Assembly: GCA_024276255.1 (NCBI GenBank)
Contig: JAJRXO010000126.1
Span: 1-29,452, forward strand
From: Chloroflexota bacterium
GTDB lineage: Bacteria; Chloroflexota; Anaerolineae; J102
Reading direction: 5' to 3'
DNA: 29,452 nucleotides
Below, piece by piece: positions 16,225 through 23,558 of this stretch; position 1 is the stretch's first letter; the number at the start of each line of letters is the position of its first letter. The translations under genes and the position numbers were made by a program. A model generated the notes under the pieces. The model saw only the letters and a program-made list of their open reading frames with translations, made no database searches and was not told the origin of the DNA.

Positions 16225-16241
16225 TCACCTCCTTGCAATGA
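16225..16241 (-). promoter_or_regulatory. Conserved tcattg-(n)-aaggaggtga element upstream of binding-protein gene (copy 2)
   Basis: On the minus strand this reads tcattgcaaggaggtga, 89 nt before the lipoprotein start and just after the permease stop. It matches copy 1 (6524-6541) except for one substitution and one missing base. It is separate from the true SD of the lipoprotein gene. Confidence 0.35.
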
Positions 16242-16252
16242 TGGGGCATGTG

Positions 16253-17071
16253 TTACAGTGTGCCGTGTTCTTGGCCTGAACGCACCGTAATGTGCCAGGG
16301 AATCAGAATGTTTTCCAGAAATTGTACGATGTAGAAAAGCAACAGGCCCTGAATTGTGAGGGCAACGATCACCCCAAACATGAGTGCTGTTTGCAGGTTG
16401 GAATTGGTAACCAGCAACATATAGCCCAGGCCCTTGTCTGCACCGACGAATTCGCCGACGACCGCACCCACAACGGCCAATGTGGCGCCCACTTTGAGAC
16501 CACTGAACATGTAGGGCAGGCTGGTGGGCAGCCTGAAGCGTGTGAAAATCTGGAAATTGCTGGCCCCCATGGAGCGCGCCAGGTCGATCATCTCCGGTGA
16601 GATGGAACGCAGGCCTACCGCGGTGTCAATGATGATGGGAAAAAAGGAGATCAGGAAGGCGACCAGTACTTTGGGCAGCGTTCCCACGCCAAACCACACC
16701 AAAAACAATGGGGCCAGGGCGATCTTTGGTACGGTTTGGAAGAAGAGGATGATTGGGGTGATGAAATTGTCGAATGAGCGCGAGGCCGTGGTGAGAATGG
16801 CCAGGGGCACGGCAACGGCGATGGCCATGAAATAGCCCAACAACATCTCGTAGGCTGTTACCCCGCTGTGCTTCAGGAGAGCATCGAAGTGTTCCACGAT
16901 CATGACGAGCACTTCGGTTGGAGGGGGAAGCAGGTATGATGCGATGTTGAGCAAGCGCACAGCCACTTCCCAGATAACCAAGAAGAGGATGATGCCAATG
17001 GCAGGCAGGATTTTAGCCCGCCAGGCGGCTCGGCGTTCGAGTTGACCCAATTCGGCGATTGATTGTGTCAT
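16253..17071 (-). CDS. ABC transporter permease, NitT/TauT/SsuC family
   Basis: A 272-residue inner-membrane permease with about six hydrophobic segments (first at about 22-44). The EAA loop contains GASNFQIFTRFRLPTSLPYMFSG around 148-170, followed by the family-typical GAVVGEFVGADKGLGYML. Its ATG overlaps the stop of the enolase-superfamily gene at 17068 (ATGA), so translation is coupled and the importer and the enzyme are made together. It pairs with the lipoprotein at 15102 and the ATPase at 14232. Confidence 0.93.
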   Translation of the reverse strand: MTQSIAELGQLERRAAWRAKILPAIGIILFLVIWEVAVRLLNIASYLLPPPTEVLVMIVEHFDALLKHSGVTAYEMLLGYFMAIAVAVPLAILTTASRSFDNFITPIILFFQTVPKIALAPLFLVWFGVGTLPKVLVAFLISFFPIIIDTAVGLRSISPEMIDLARSMGASNFQIFTRFRLPTSLPYMFSGLKVGATLAVVGAVVGEFVGADKGLGYMLLVTNSNLQTALMFGVIVALTIQGLLLFYIVQFLENILIPWHITVRSGQEHGTL

Positions 17072-18531
17072 AGCGACCTTCCTTGATGAGGGGATAAGCG
17101 TTTATGGCTTGTGATTGGAAAGATGTGTGGAAGTGAGCTAAAATCTAAATCAGTTGCCAGACCAAAAGGCGCTTGCAGGAGACTGCCAAGAGAGCATTGG
17201 CCTGCAATGATGCGAAGGCGGGGAGGAGTTTGACCATGCTTGACATAAAGATCAGAATGGTGTCGCATTACAGCCTCTTGCCAGGAAGGGGGGAACTGAT
17301 CGAGGCCACCGAAGTAGTGGTGCCCGTTGCGTTCCACATGGTGCAGGCCCAGAGTGGCCATTACGGTAAGATCCTGGTGTAGTGCGATGGGGCCAACATT
17401 GCTCAGGTCTTCGCCGCTGAGGATAATGGTTTGCGTTGGTTGCTGCTGCCGGAGATAGGACAGCAGGCAGGCATTGGCCACGCCCTTGAAAACGCCCTTG
17501 CAGTTTTTATGGCTGGTGCCAGCATAGCCATATGCCAGCGCCCGGCGCATACTGCCCAACTCGGCATCCGATTCGTCGATGATCATCGGTGGCCGGCCTG
17601 TCCAGTTCAGTAGCTGTTGTTGGGTGTCGGAGGTCAGGGCGATGACACGATGGAAAGGCTGTTCCACGAAGAGCAGTCGTTGTCCGAAAGCCGGCCACGC
17701 CGCGGATGTGCGGAAACGCTCCCAGAATCGTCGGAATGCTGCAACTTCGCGGAATTGTTCGTTGCCGTCGAGCGTAATGGTAAATGCATCCGTACGCGTT
17801 TCGATGATGGCTGCAATGCGTACCAGCCTGGGAATATCCTCCTCGGTTCCAGCGATCTTGATTTTGAAATAACGCAAACCGTATGTCTGGATACAGGCTT
17901 CAAGACTCTGTGGTAAACCATCATTGACCCGCTCATGCGGTGAAATCTCGGCCTCGGTGAGGGGATCAGCCATACCCACTGTGTGACGGATGAAAATCGT
18001 ATGGGCAGGCGACGCAGGCAGGAGTTGGGCTGGCTGGAGACCGGTCAATTCAGCATGCACCTGGCCCAGATCGATGCCCAGACGGTTGTCACGTATGGCT
18101 TTGGCAAAGGATACGTCCTCAGCCTTGCAGAAAGCATCGATAAGCGCCCGTTCAACAAGGCTGACTCCGAATTGCCACAGCAATGCCGGATACGGTGTGT
18201 CCTGCGCCCAGGCCTGCTGGGCAGCGTAAACGTGCTGCCACAGCCGGAAGACAGTGGGTGCAGAGCCAGTCTGCAGGGCATGTTGTGTTGCCATACTGAT
18301 CACGTCCAGCATGGCAGCCAGCTCCTCGTTGTAGGTCTGGGCCGCATCCTTGCTGAACCACTTGGGTACCAGGTTGTCGGCTGCCAGCCCCTCACTGAGC
18401 TTGCCATCCACATCCACCCGTAATCGCATTATTAGATGCGGCGTCTCGGTGAGGGTGGCAATACCGTAGTGGAAGGGTATGCGCGTATGCAAGTCAATCT
18501 GGTAAAAATCGGCAGCCAGGACGCGAATCAT
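17068..18531 (-). CDS. Enolase-superfamily protein, long form (muconate-lactonizing-like)
   Basis: A 487-residue enolase-superfamily member, about 100 residues longer than common relatives. The active-site set is intact: K223-I-K225 on strand 2, metal ligands D255 (TLDGNE), E290 (FVEQP) and D319/E320 (IIDESD), K342/K345 (SHKNCKG) on strand 6, and E374 (SGEDLS). Lysines on both faces are the muconate-lactonizing/epimerase pattern, so racemisation, epimerisation, cycloisomerisation or syn-dehydration of a carboxylate is expected. The extra length lies in the N-terminal half (about 85-120) and before strand 2 (about 150-205). The start at 18531 overlaps the stop of the preceding paralogue (ATGA) and has GGAGG. 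The frame is open further up to 18756, inside that paralogue. The substrate is unknown, presumably the ligand of the importer. Confidence 0.83.
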   Translation of the reverse strand: MIRVLAADFYQIDLHTRIPFHYGIATLTETPHLIMRLRVDVDGKLSEGLAADNLVPKWFSKDAAQTYNEELAAMLDVISMATQHALQTGSAPTVFRLWQHVYAAQQAWAQDTPYPALLWQFGVSLVERALIDAFCKAEDVSFAKAIRDNRLGIDLGQVHAELTGLQPAQLLPASPAHTIFIRHTVGMADPLTEAEISPHERVNDGLPQSLEACIQTYGLRYFKIKIAGTEEDIPRLVRIAAIIETRTDAFTITLDGNEQFREVAAFRRFWERFRTSAAWPAFGQRLLFVEQPFHRVIALTSDTQQQLLNWTGRPPMIIDESDAELGSMRRALAYGYAGTSHKNCKGVFKGVANACLLSYLRQQQPTQTIILSGEDLSNVGPIALHQDLTVMATLGLHHVERNGHHYFGGLDQFPPSWQEAVMRHHSDLYVKHGQTPPRLRIIAGQCSLGSLLQAPFGLATDLDFSSLPHIFPITSHKRLSPHQGRSL

Positions 18532-19673
18532 GCGCCTACCTCCGCGACCACACGCAGGGTCTCTTCTGCCCTTGGGTACAGCGTCAGTCCCAGGCCGGGG
18601 CCGGTGGGCACTTGGATGCGGTCGGTATGCGGGAAAAAGCCATCGCCAGCCAGGCTTTCGGCCAGATACTGTGGGCCATTGAGTGCGCAGGGTTTGTCGA
18701 TGCCCGCCCAGGCAAAGAGATGCGCTGACGCAGCCAGCGAGAGATCGGGGTCGCACAGTCCTGAGCCCAGTAGGAAGATGCCGCGCTCCCTGGCCAGTTT
18801 CGCTATTTGCATCCCCTGCCAGATGCCCGCAGTGCGCCCTACCTTGAGTGTAAGCCCATCCATCATCCCCAGGTCCATGAAGGATTCCGCCTCCAACGGC
18901 GAGATAACGCCCTCGTCCATGACGATGGGCAAAGCACCCTGTTGGTGCAAGGTTTGATAGCCGGCGACGGACATTGGCGGCAAAGGAGATTCCAGTACGT
19001 CAACGCCGATATCGCTCAGCCGGGGCAGCGTCTGCAGGGCCGTACTCAGGTCGTAGCCGGTGTTGGCGTCGGCCCAACAGAAGCCATCCGGTGCAAAATC
19101 GCGAACCAGCCGCGCCAGCGCCAGATCGTAATCCGGTGCCTGCGGGGGACCGATCTTGAAGTTGAAATGCCGATAACCCCGTTCGTGGCCCGTCTGTAAT
19201 TGCGCTTCGGCCTGAGCAAGTGTGGGCGCATTGATCGTCCAGCTCAGCGTGAGTTCGGTCGGGCCATCCTCGGTGCCCAGCAGGTTTTGCATCGACACAC
19301 CGCGCTGCCGGCCTGCCAGATCGTAGCAGGCCAGATCGACAGCTGCCTGGCAAAGGGGCTGGCCGGTGGTCAGGCCCGGACAGATGGTCCGGTTCATGCG
19401 CCCGTGGATATCGGCAATATCTGCAGGATTGGCGCCCAAAAGCCGGGGCGCGAGATAGTTGGCGAGGGTGGTGGTCACCGTCTCCACCGTTTCATAGCTC
19501 CAATTGGGGACGGGTACGGCCTGCCCCCAGCCTTGATTGCCGGCGGCATCCGTTAATCGCAGCAAGACCGAAGGCCGGACGACGCGCCCATTCGGGCCGG
19601 GTTCAAAGAATTTGAACTCGCCCTGGAAGGGATAATCGAAGCGTCCGACTTCGATCCTGACTATCGAATGCAC
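18528..19673 (-). CDS. Enolase-superfamily protein, muconate-lactonizing/dipeptide-epimerase-like
   Basis: A 381-residue enzyme. The strand-2 motif reads N171-F-K173, so the first Lys of the usual K-x-K is Asn while the catalytic Lys is kept. Metal ligands are D202 (ADANTGYD), E228 (LESPLPP) and D253/E254 (VMDEG), and the opposite-face Lys is K277 (TLKVGRTAG). This is a functional one-proton-transfer layout with an altered electrostatic partner. I chose GTG 19673, which has AGGAG 6 nt upstream and begins at the capping domain; the frame also has an ATG at 19721. Its stop overlaps the start of the next enolase gene, so both are made in one translational unit. The two may catalyse successive steps on one carboxylate. 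Confidence 0.85.
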   Translation of the reverse strand: MHSIVRIEVGRFDYPFQGEFKFFEPGPNGRVVRPSVLLRLTDAAGNQGWGQAVPVPNWSYETVETVTTTLANYLAPRLLGANPADIADIHGRMNRTICPGLTTGQPLCQAAVDLACYDLAGRQRGVSMQNLLGTEDGPTELTLSWTINAPTLAQAEAQLQTGHERGYRHFNFKIGPPQAPDYDLALARLVRDFAPDGFCWADANTGYDLSTALQTLPRLSDIGVDVLESPLPPMSVAGYQTLHQQGALPIVMDEGVISPLEAESFMDLGMMDGLTLKVGRTAGIWQGMQIAKLARERGIFLLGSGLCDPDLSLAASAHLFAWAGIDKPCALNGPQYLAESLAGDGFFPHTDRIQVPTGPGLGLTLYPRAEETLRVVAEVGA

Positions 19674-19749
19674 GCGGATCTCCTGAAAAGGGGGTGGGAT
19701 GACTGATATGGCTCTCAACAAGGCGGGTTGTTCACTGCAACGAAGGTGT

Positions 19750-20856
19750 CTAATTCGTCCTTCGTCGATGCTGGCGCTGTTCGCGACGCGGCCTGCGCTT
19801 TTGATCTTGCAAGGCTTTAATAATGGTAGGGATATTCCGGTGAAGTTTTGGGTTGGCGCCCCAGTCGTGGGCAGCTCGTACCATGGCGGCTACATTTTCC
19901 AGCGGGGTGTGCTGGGGAAGTGAGCAACCCGGCGCCAGGATGTCGACGCCGTTGCCCAGGCATTCCAACGATGCCTGGTAGACCGTTTCCGGGTCGCCAT
20001 TGAGCAACACTTCCACGGTGGGTACGTAGCCGGCCAGCGCTACTTTGCCTTTGGCATACTTGCGTGCTTCACTCATGTCAACCCCTTCGTCGAAGCTGTA
20101 GCAGGTGGCGCCGCTCTCGGCAATGTAGGGCAGGTGATTGCTGGACTTGCCGCAAATATGCAAGATAGTGGGGCCTTTGATGCTGGCACACAGGCGCTGG
20201 TGATAGGGTAGGATGAAGTCCCGGTAGGTTTGATGTGAGATAAGATCGCCCGAGCAGGTGGCCTCTCCCAGGACGATGGCGTCGGCACCGGCATCGATCT
20301 GGGCATTTGCATAGCGGGTGGCCAGATCAGTGAGAGGCTCCAGAATCTGATGGACATAGTCGGGATGCGTGATGATCCAGGGGAAGAGATTGGGAAAACC
20401 AAAGAGTTTGGCGGCTAGGGCAAAGGGCCCCACGATGGAGGAGATGACGGCCACCTCGTTATCGTAACGCTTACGCAGACGGCCGATGGCATCCAGCACG
20501 ACCGGCACCCGCCCCCGATCCAGGAAGTCGGTGGGGATCAAAAGTTCGTCGGGATGATTCCAGATGGGATAGATGTCGGTGGGCAGGGTATCCAGGGTGC
20601 CGTAATCGATTTCCAAGCCCAGAACCTCAACCTCGACGGTCATGCCAAAAGGCAGCTTGATGGCTTCGATCTGGCAGTGTTCCCAGATGGACGCGGCTAG
20701 GCCGGCCAGTTGACGTGCATCTTTGTGGGCCTCTGGATAGAAAATGCCTGCCTTTTCCATCATTCTCACAGTAATACCCGTGACCACCGCCGCTACAGGC
20801 GGACGATCGACGGGTTGCAGGTGCAGTGCGTTCAGAAAGCGGGTTTTGGCGTTCAT
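19750..20856 (-). CDS. MtaA/CmuA-type URO-D-family methyltransferase
   Basis: A 368-residue protein of the URO-D superfamily with the hallmarks of cobamide-dependent methyltransferases: H233-I-C235-G and C311 (LAPGCSLPQHTP) as the expected zinc ligands that activate a thiol methyl acceptor, and GEATCSGDLIS near 197-207. MtaA/MtbA/CmuA proteins move a methyl group between a corrinoid protein and a thiol or pterin. No corrinoid protein or substrate-specific methyltransferase is encoded in the window, so any partner is elsewhere. It starts 4 nt after the GntR gene and heads the catabolic operon. A role in demethylating methoxylated sugars or acids is possible but inferred. The C-terminus ends in an Arg-rich tail (RRPRREQRQHRRR), like the other URO-D protein. 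Confidence 0.85.
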   Translation of the reverse strand: MNAKTRFLNALHLQPVDRPPVAAVVTGITVRMMEKAGIFYPEAHKDARQLAGLAASIWEHCQIEAIKLPFGMTVEVEVLGLEIDYGTLDTLPTDIYPIWNHPDELLIPTDFLDRGRVPVVLDAIGRLRKRYDNEVAVISSIVGPFALAAKLFGFPNLFPWIITHPDYVHQILEPLTDLATRYANAQIDAGADAIVLGEATCSGDLISHQTYRDFILPYHQRLCASIKGPTILHICGKSSNHLPYIAESGATCYSFDEGVDMSEARKYAKGKVALAGYVPTVEVLLNGDPETVYQASLECLGNGVDILAPGCSLPQHTPLENVAAMVRAAHDWGANPKLHRNIPTIIKALQDQKRRPRREQRQHRRRTN

Positions 20857-20860
20857 CGGG

Positions 20861-21562
20861 CTAGGTCACTTCCATGTTCCACACGACCGGCACCTGTTCG
20901 TCGCTGAAGCCTGAGCGGTGCAGATGATCGATGTAGTCTTTGAGGGCGGAGCGGTTGTGCTCGCGCACACTCATTTCCAGGCGGACGACATCCTTGTCTT
21001 TCATCGCCTGGAACATTTTCCAGTGATCGGCTTGGGCTTTGGCAATGCGCTTCCCAAACACATCATCCAGATAGGTGCGGCGCAGGCGGTCCCAATGCAA
21101 CAGCACTCGTTTCATGATGTCGGTCACCATCATCACGCCAGAGCGCTCGCAGATCAGCTGATGCAGACGCATATTGTGTTCCGACCAGCGCTCCACATCC
21201 GAGATCAGATCATCCATTTTTGTGAGTAGTTGCTCGATTTCCCGCAGGTCTTCCCTCTGCAGGTTCAGGCAGGCCATGCGACCGCTAATCACCTCCACTG
21301 CTTCCAGCATGACAAAAATCTCGGATATCATACCCGGTTGTAGGTCGGTCACCGTGGCCCCGGCGTAGGGGCGAATCACCACAAATCCCTCGGCTTCCAG
21401 TTGCTGCAGGGCTTCACGTATGGGAATGTGACTGATTTTCAAGCGGCGGGCCAGATCGTCGATCACCAGCGGCGAGTTGGGCGCGAAGTTTCCCTCGATG
21501 ATTTGCGAGAGAATCCATCGATAGACGGCGGTGCGTTTGCTGCGTACGGTGATCCTAGTCAT
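20861..21562 (-). CDS. GntR-family (FCD-domain) regulator, leftward
   Basis: A 233-residue regulator. The N-terminal winged helix contains LARRLKISHIPIREALQQLEAEGFV (about 35-60). The C-terminal all-helical FCD domain spans about 75-220, with probable metal ligands in HNMRLHQL, DHWKMF and VREHNRSAL; one usual Asp is Asn. Members bind organic acids and usually repress an adjacent operon and themselves. It is the first gene of the leftward unit, with a strong promoter at 21619-21647. ATG 21562 is preferred over 21589 because the protein then starts close to the HTH. Neither start has an SD, and the 21589 ATG lies only about 23 nt after the expected transcription start. Confidence 0.92.
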   Translation of the reverse strand: MTRITVRSKRTAVYRWILSQIIEGNFAPNSPLVIDDLARRLKISHIPIREALQQLEAEGFVVIRPYAGATVTDLQPGMISEIFVMLEAVEVISGRMACLNLQREDLREIEQLLTKMDDLISDVERWSEHNMRLHQLICERSGVMMVTDIMKRVLLHWDRLRRTYLDDVFGKRIAKAQADHWKMFQAMKDKDVVRLEMSVREHNRSALKDYIDHLHRSGFSDEQVPVVWNMEVT

Positions 21563-21570
21563 GGGCAATT

Positions 21571-21599
21571 TTGCCAAATGCGGCAACATATATTACAAT
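21571..21599 (+). promoter_or_regulatory. Rightward sigma70-type promoter of the GH88/uronate operon
   Basis: TTGCCA (21571-21576), 17 nt, then TACAAT (21594-21599). The expected start is near 21606, 82 nt before the rightward GntR gene. The -10 lies within a perfect dyad, atatt-ac-aatat (21590-21601). The -35 lies among three ggcaa/ttgcc half-sites (21564-21586). Both are candidate operators. Confidence 0.6.
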
Positions 21600-21613
21600 A
21601 TGCCTATCAGCCT

Positions 21614-21632
21614 GTATGATAATATATGATAC
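21614..21632. promoter_or_regulatory. Candidate GntR operator over the leftward -10
   Basis: The 19-bp imperfect dyad gtatgataatatatgatac pairs at seven of nine positions per arm, and also reads as the direct repeat tatgata with a 10-bp period. It covers the -10 of the leftward promoter (21619-21624), so binding would block it. Which of the two GntR proteins binds it is not known. Confidence 0.45.
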
Positions 21633-21647
21633 GATCGCACTTGTCAA
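21619..21647 (-). promoter_or_regulatory. Leftward sigma70-type promoter of the GntR/MtaA/enolase operon
   Basis: On the minus strand TTGACA (21642-21647), 17 nt, then TATTAT (21619-21624): full -35 consensus and a 5/6 -10. The expected start is near 21612, only a few bases from that of the rightward promoter, so the two promoters face each other and their transcripts overlap at the 5' ends. Confidence 0.65.
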
Positions 21648-21687
21648 ATTCATCAATGGTGCTGAACACTTCATGCAAGGAGTACAA

Positions 21688-22389
21688 ATGTCTTTCACCC
21701 CACCTGAGTTATTTCATAAAACCCTGGTCGAGCAAGTTACCGATGCCATCATGAAGATGATCGAGGCGGAGGGGCTGAAACCGGGCGATAAATTACCGTC
21801 AACCGCTGCTTTAACCGAGATCTTTGGTGTCAGTCGTCCGGTTGTGCGGGAGGGGTTGAAGATGTTGGAGGGGCGGGGAGTCATCGAGATTACAGGAGGC
21901 CGTACGGCTGTCATACGTCCCGTGAGCGGTGAGGTGCTGCATTCGTTTTTCGAGCGGGTGGTCACTTTCGAACGTGAGAAGGTTCGGGAGATCCTGGAAG
22001 TGCGCTACGGTATCGAAATGCAGTGCGCTCGACTGGCAGCCCGCCGTCGTACACCAGAGCAGGCCAAGGCTCTACAAAAGCTGGTGGCCGAGATGGCAAA
22101 ATACCTGCAGGATGCCGATACCTATGCTGAGCTCGATGTACAGTTCCATTTGTTGTTGGCGGAAGCCACCCATAACAGCTTGTTGTATCATTTGGTGCAC
22201 AGCATTCGCGATGTATTGCGCGATGTGATCCGCGAGGGCCTGGATCACCGCCTCAGCGAGAATGAACTGCATCTGGTGCAGGTGGCGCACGAACGTATCG
22301 TCAGCAAGATCGTTGAGGGGGATTCTGACGGCGCTACTCAAGCAATGGCCTTCCACTTCGACGACGCCCTACGTGCTATTTTTACATAA
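21688..22389 (+). CDS. GntR-family (FCD-domain) regulator, rightward
   Basis: A 233-residue FadR-type regulator. The winged helix is at about 10-75, with LPSTAALTEIFGVSRPVVREGLKML as the recognition region. The FCD domain at about 85-230 has the metal-binding pattern: Asp and His in DVQFHLLLAEATHN, then HERIV and AFHFDDAL. The frame is open back to 21571, but ATG 21688 has AAGGAG 6 nt upstream and the right family length. It precedes the GH88 gene by 20 nt and is probably the repressor of the rightward uronate operon, with a uronate or keto-deoxy acid as inducer (inferred). The longer frame crosses the divergent promoters and is not used. Confidence 0.93.
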   Translation: MSFTPPELFHKTLVEQVTDAIMKMIEAEGLKPGDKLPSTAALTEIFGVSRPVVREGLKMLEGRGVIEITGGRTAVIRPVSGEVLHSFFERVVTFEREKVREILEVRYGIEMQCARLAARRRTPEQAKALQKLVAEMAKYLQDADTYAELDVQFHLLLAEATHNSLLYHLVHSIRDVLRDVIREGLDHRLSENELHLVQVAHERIVSKIVEGDSDGATQAMAFHFDDALRAIFT

Positions 22390-22409
22390 TACTTTTCCCA
22401 AACTAAATC

Positions 22410-23558
22410 ATGAAACAGGAACCCAGACCGGCCGAATTGATACCGAAGCTGCAGCATGCCTTTGAATTTGCCCAGCGGCAGGTCAAGCAATTGATCACCG
22501 CCTACCCCGACTTCTTCCCCATATACACGCAGGGGGGGAAGTGGAAGCACACGGGCGAGGCATGGACAAACTGGTGCGAAGGTTTTTTGGGCGGCATGAT
22601 GTGGCTATTTCATCGTCGCTGTGGCAGTTCTTTCTGGCGCCAGCAGGCCGAGCACTATTCTCGCCTTCTGGAACCCCGCAAGTATGACCGCAACGTCCAT
22701 GATCTGGGGTTTGTTTTCTGGTCCTCCTGGAAGCGGTGGTATGATCTCACAGGTGATCCGCCGTTGAACGAGGTAATTATCACCGCCGGGCAGACCATGA
22801 GCCTGCGTTTCAAAGAAAAAGGTCAGTATCTACGATCCTTTGTGGCCGACAACTCGCTCTTTATCGACATCATGATGAATGTGGGAATCGTCTTTTATGC
22901 GGCTCAGCAAACCGACGATGCCGACCTGCTGCGCAAGGCCCATGCCCACTGCCTGACCACTCGGCGCACGCTGGTGCGAGGTGACGGTTCCACCGCCCAC
23001 GAGGGCCTTTTCGACCTGGCGAGCGGCGAGTTCCTGCGGCAGTCTACCCATCAGGGCTGGCGAGGCGATTCGGCCTGGGCCAGGGGACAGGGTTGGGCGT
23101 TGTATGGCTTTAGTACTGCCTATGAGATGACGGGCGAGCGTAAGTATCTGCAAACGGCCAAGATGTGCGCCGACTATTATATTGAAAGCACCTCCTTTGA
23201 TGATGATGCCCCCTTCGGGCCAGGAGTACCGCCCAACGACTGGCAGGAACCGGGCAGTCTGGCCGAGAGTTCGGCTGCTGCCATTGCTGCCAGCGGCCTG
23301 CTGGATCTGGCCCGTCTGGATCAGGACCCCGTGCACGCTGCCCGCTATCGTCAGGCTGCCCTCATCATTCTCGACACCCTCACCGGCCCCGACTATCTGG
23401 CTGATCACACGCCAGGTTGGGAGGGCATTCTCCTGCATGGCAGCTATCATCAGCGTAAGGGCCTGGGCGTGGATGAAAGTGTGATGTGGGGTGAGCATTT
23501 CTTTGTGGAGGCCATCGATAAGGCCTTGACCCTGCTGGAAGGAGAAAGCCAGGCATGA
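22410..23558 (+). CDS. Glycoside hydrolase family 88, unsaturated glucuronyl hydrolase
   Basis: A 382-residue (alpha/alpha)6-barrel enzyme. The two catalytic Asp expected from characterised Bacillus unsaturated glucuronyl hydrolases are present: D98 (NVHDLGF) and D153 (LFIDIMMN). Family motifs WTNWCEGFLGGMMW (52-65) and RGDSAWARGQGWALYG (218-233) are clear. It hydrates and cleaves the delta-4,5 unsaturated uronate left by polysaccharide lyases on the non-reducing end of glycosaminoglycan, xanthan/gellan or ulvan-type fragments. No signal peptide is seen, so it acts inside the cell on imported oligosaccharides. Its stop overlaps the start of the SDR gene (ATGA). The released keto-uronate would feed the KDG kinase and KDPG aldolase downstream. 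An unsaturated galacturonyl (GH105-like) specificity is less likely. Confidence 0.93.
   Translation: MKQEPRPAELIPKLQHAFEFAQRQVKQLITAYPDFFPIYTQGGKWKHTGEAWTNWCEGFLGGMMWLFHRRCGSSFWRQQAEHYSRLLEPRKYDRNVHDLGFVFWSSWKRWYDLTGDPPLNEVIITAGQTMSLRFKEKGQYLRSFVADNSLFIDIMMNVGIVFYAAQQTDDADLLRKAHAHCLTTRRTLVRGDGSTAHEGLFDLASGEFLRQSTHQGWRGDSAWARGQGWALYGFSTAYEMTGERKYLQTAKMCADYYIESTSFDDDAPFGPGVPPNDWQEPGSLAESSAAAIAASGLLDLARLDQDPVHAARYRQAALIILDTLTGPDYLADHTPGWEGILLHGSYHQRKGLGVDESVMWGEHFFVEAIDKALTLLEGESQA

Noticed and set aside
16133..16225. Possible 30-residue leader peptide ending in an ATGA overlap with the NMT1-type lipoprotein start
   Set aside because: Its ATG follows AGGAGG by only 2 nt, too close for normal initiation, and the equivalent element before the other lipoprotein gene has no such frame.
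17068..18756. A 562-residue reading of the long enolase protein
   Set aside because: The first 75 residues overlap the preceding enolase gene in another frame and are low-complexity Arg/Pro-rich; the ATGA start at 18531 has a GGAGG SD.
22410..23558. Secreted GH88 enzyme acting outside the cell
   Set aside because: No signal peptide or lipobox is present at the N-terminus, so a cytoplasmic location is more likely.
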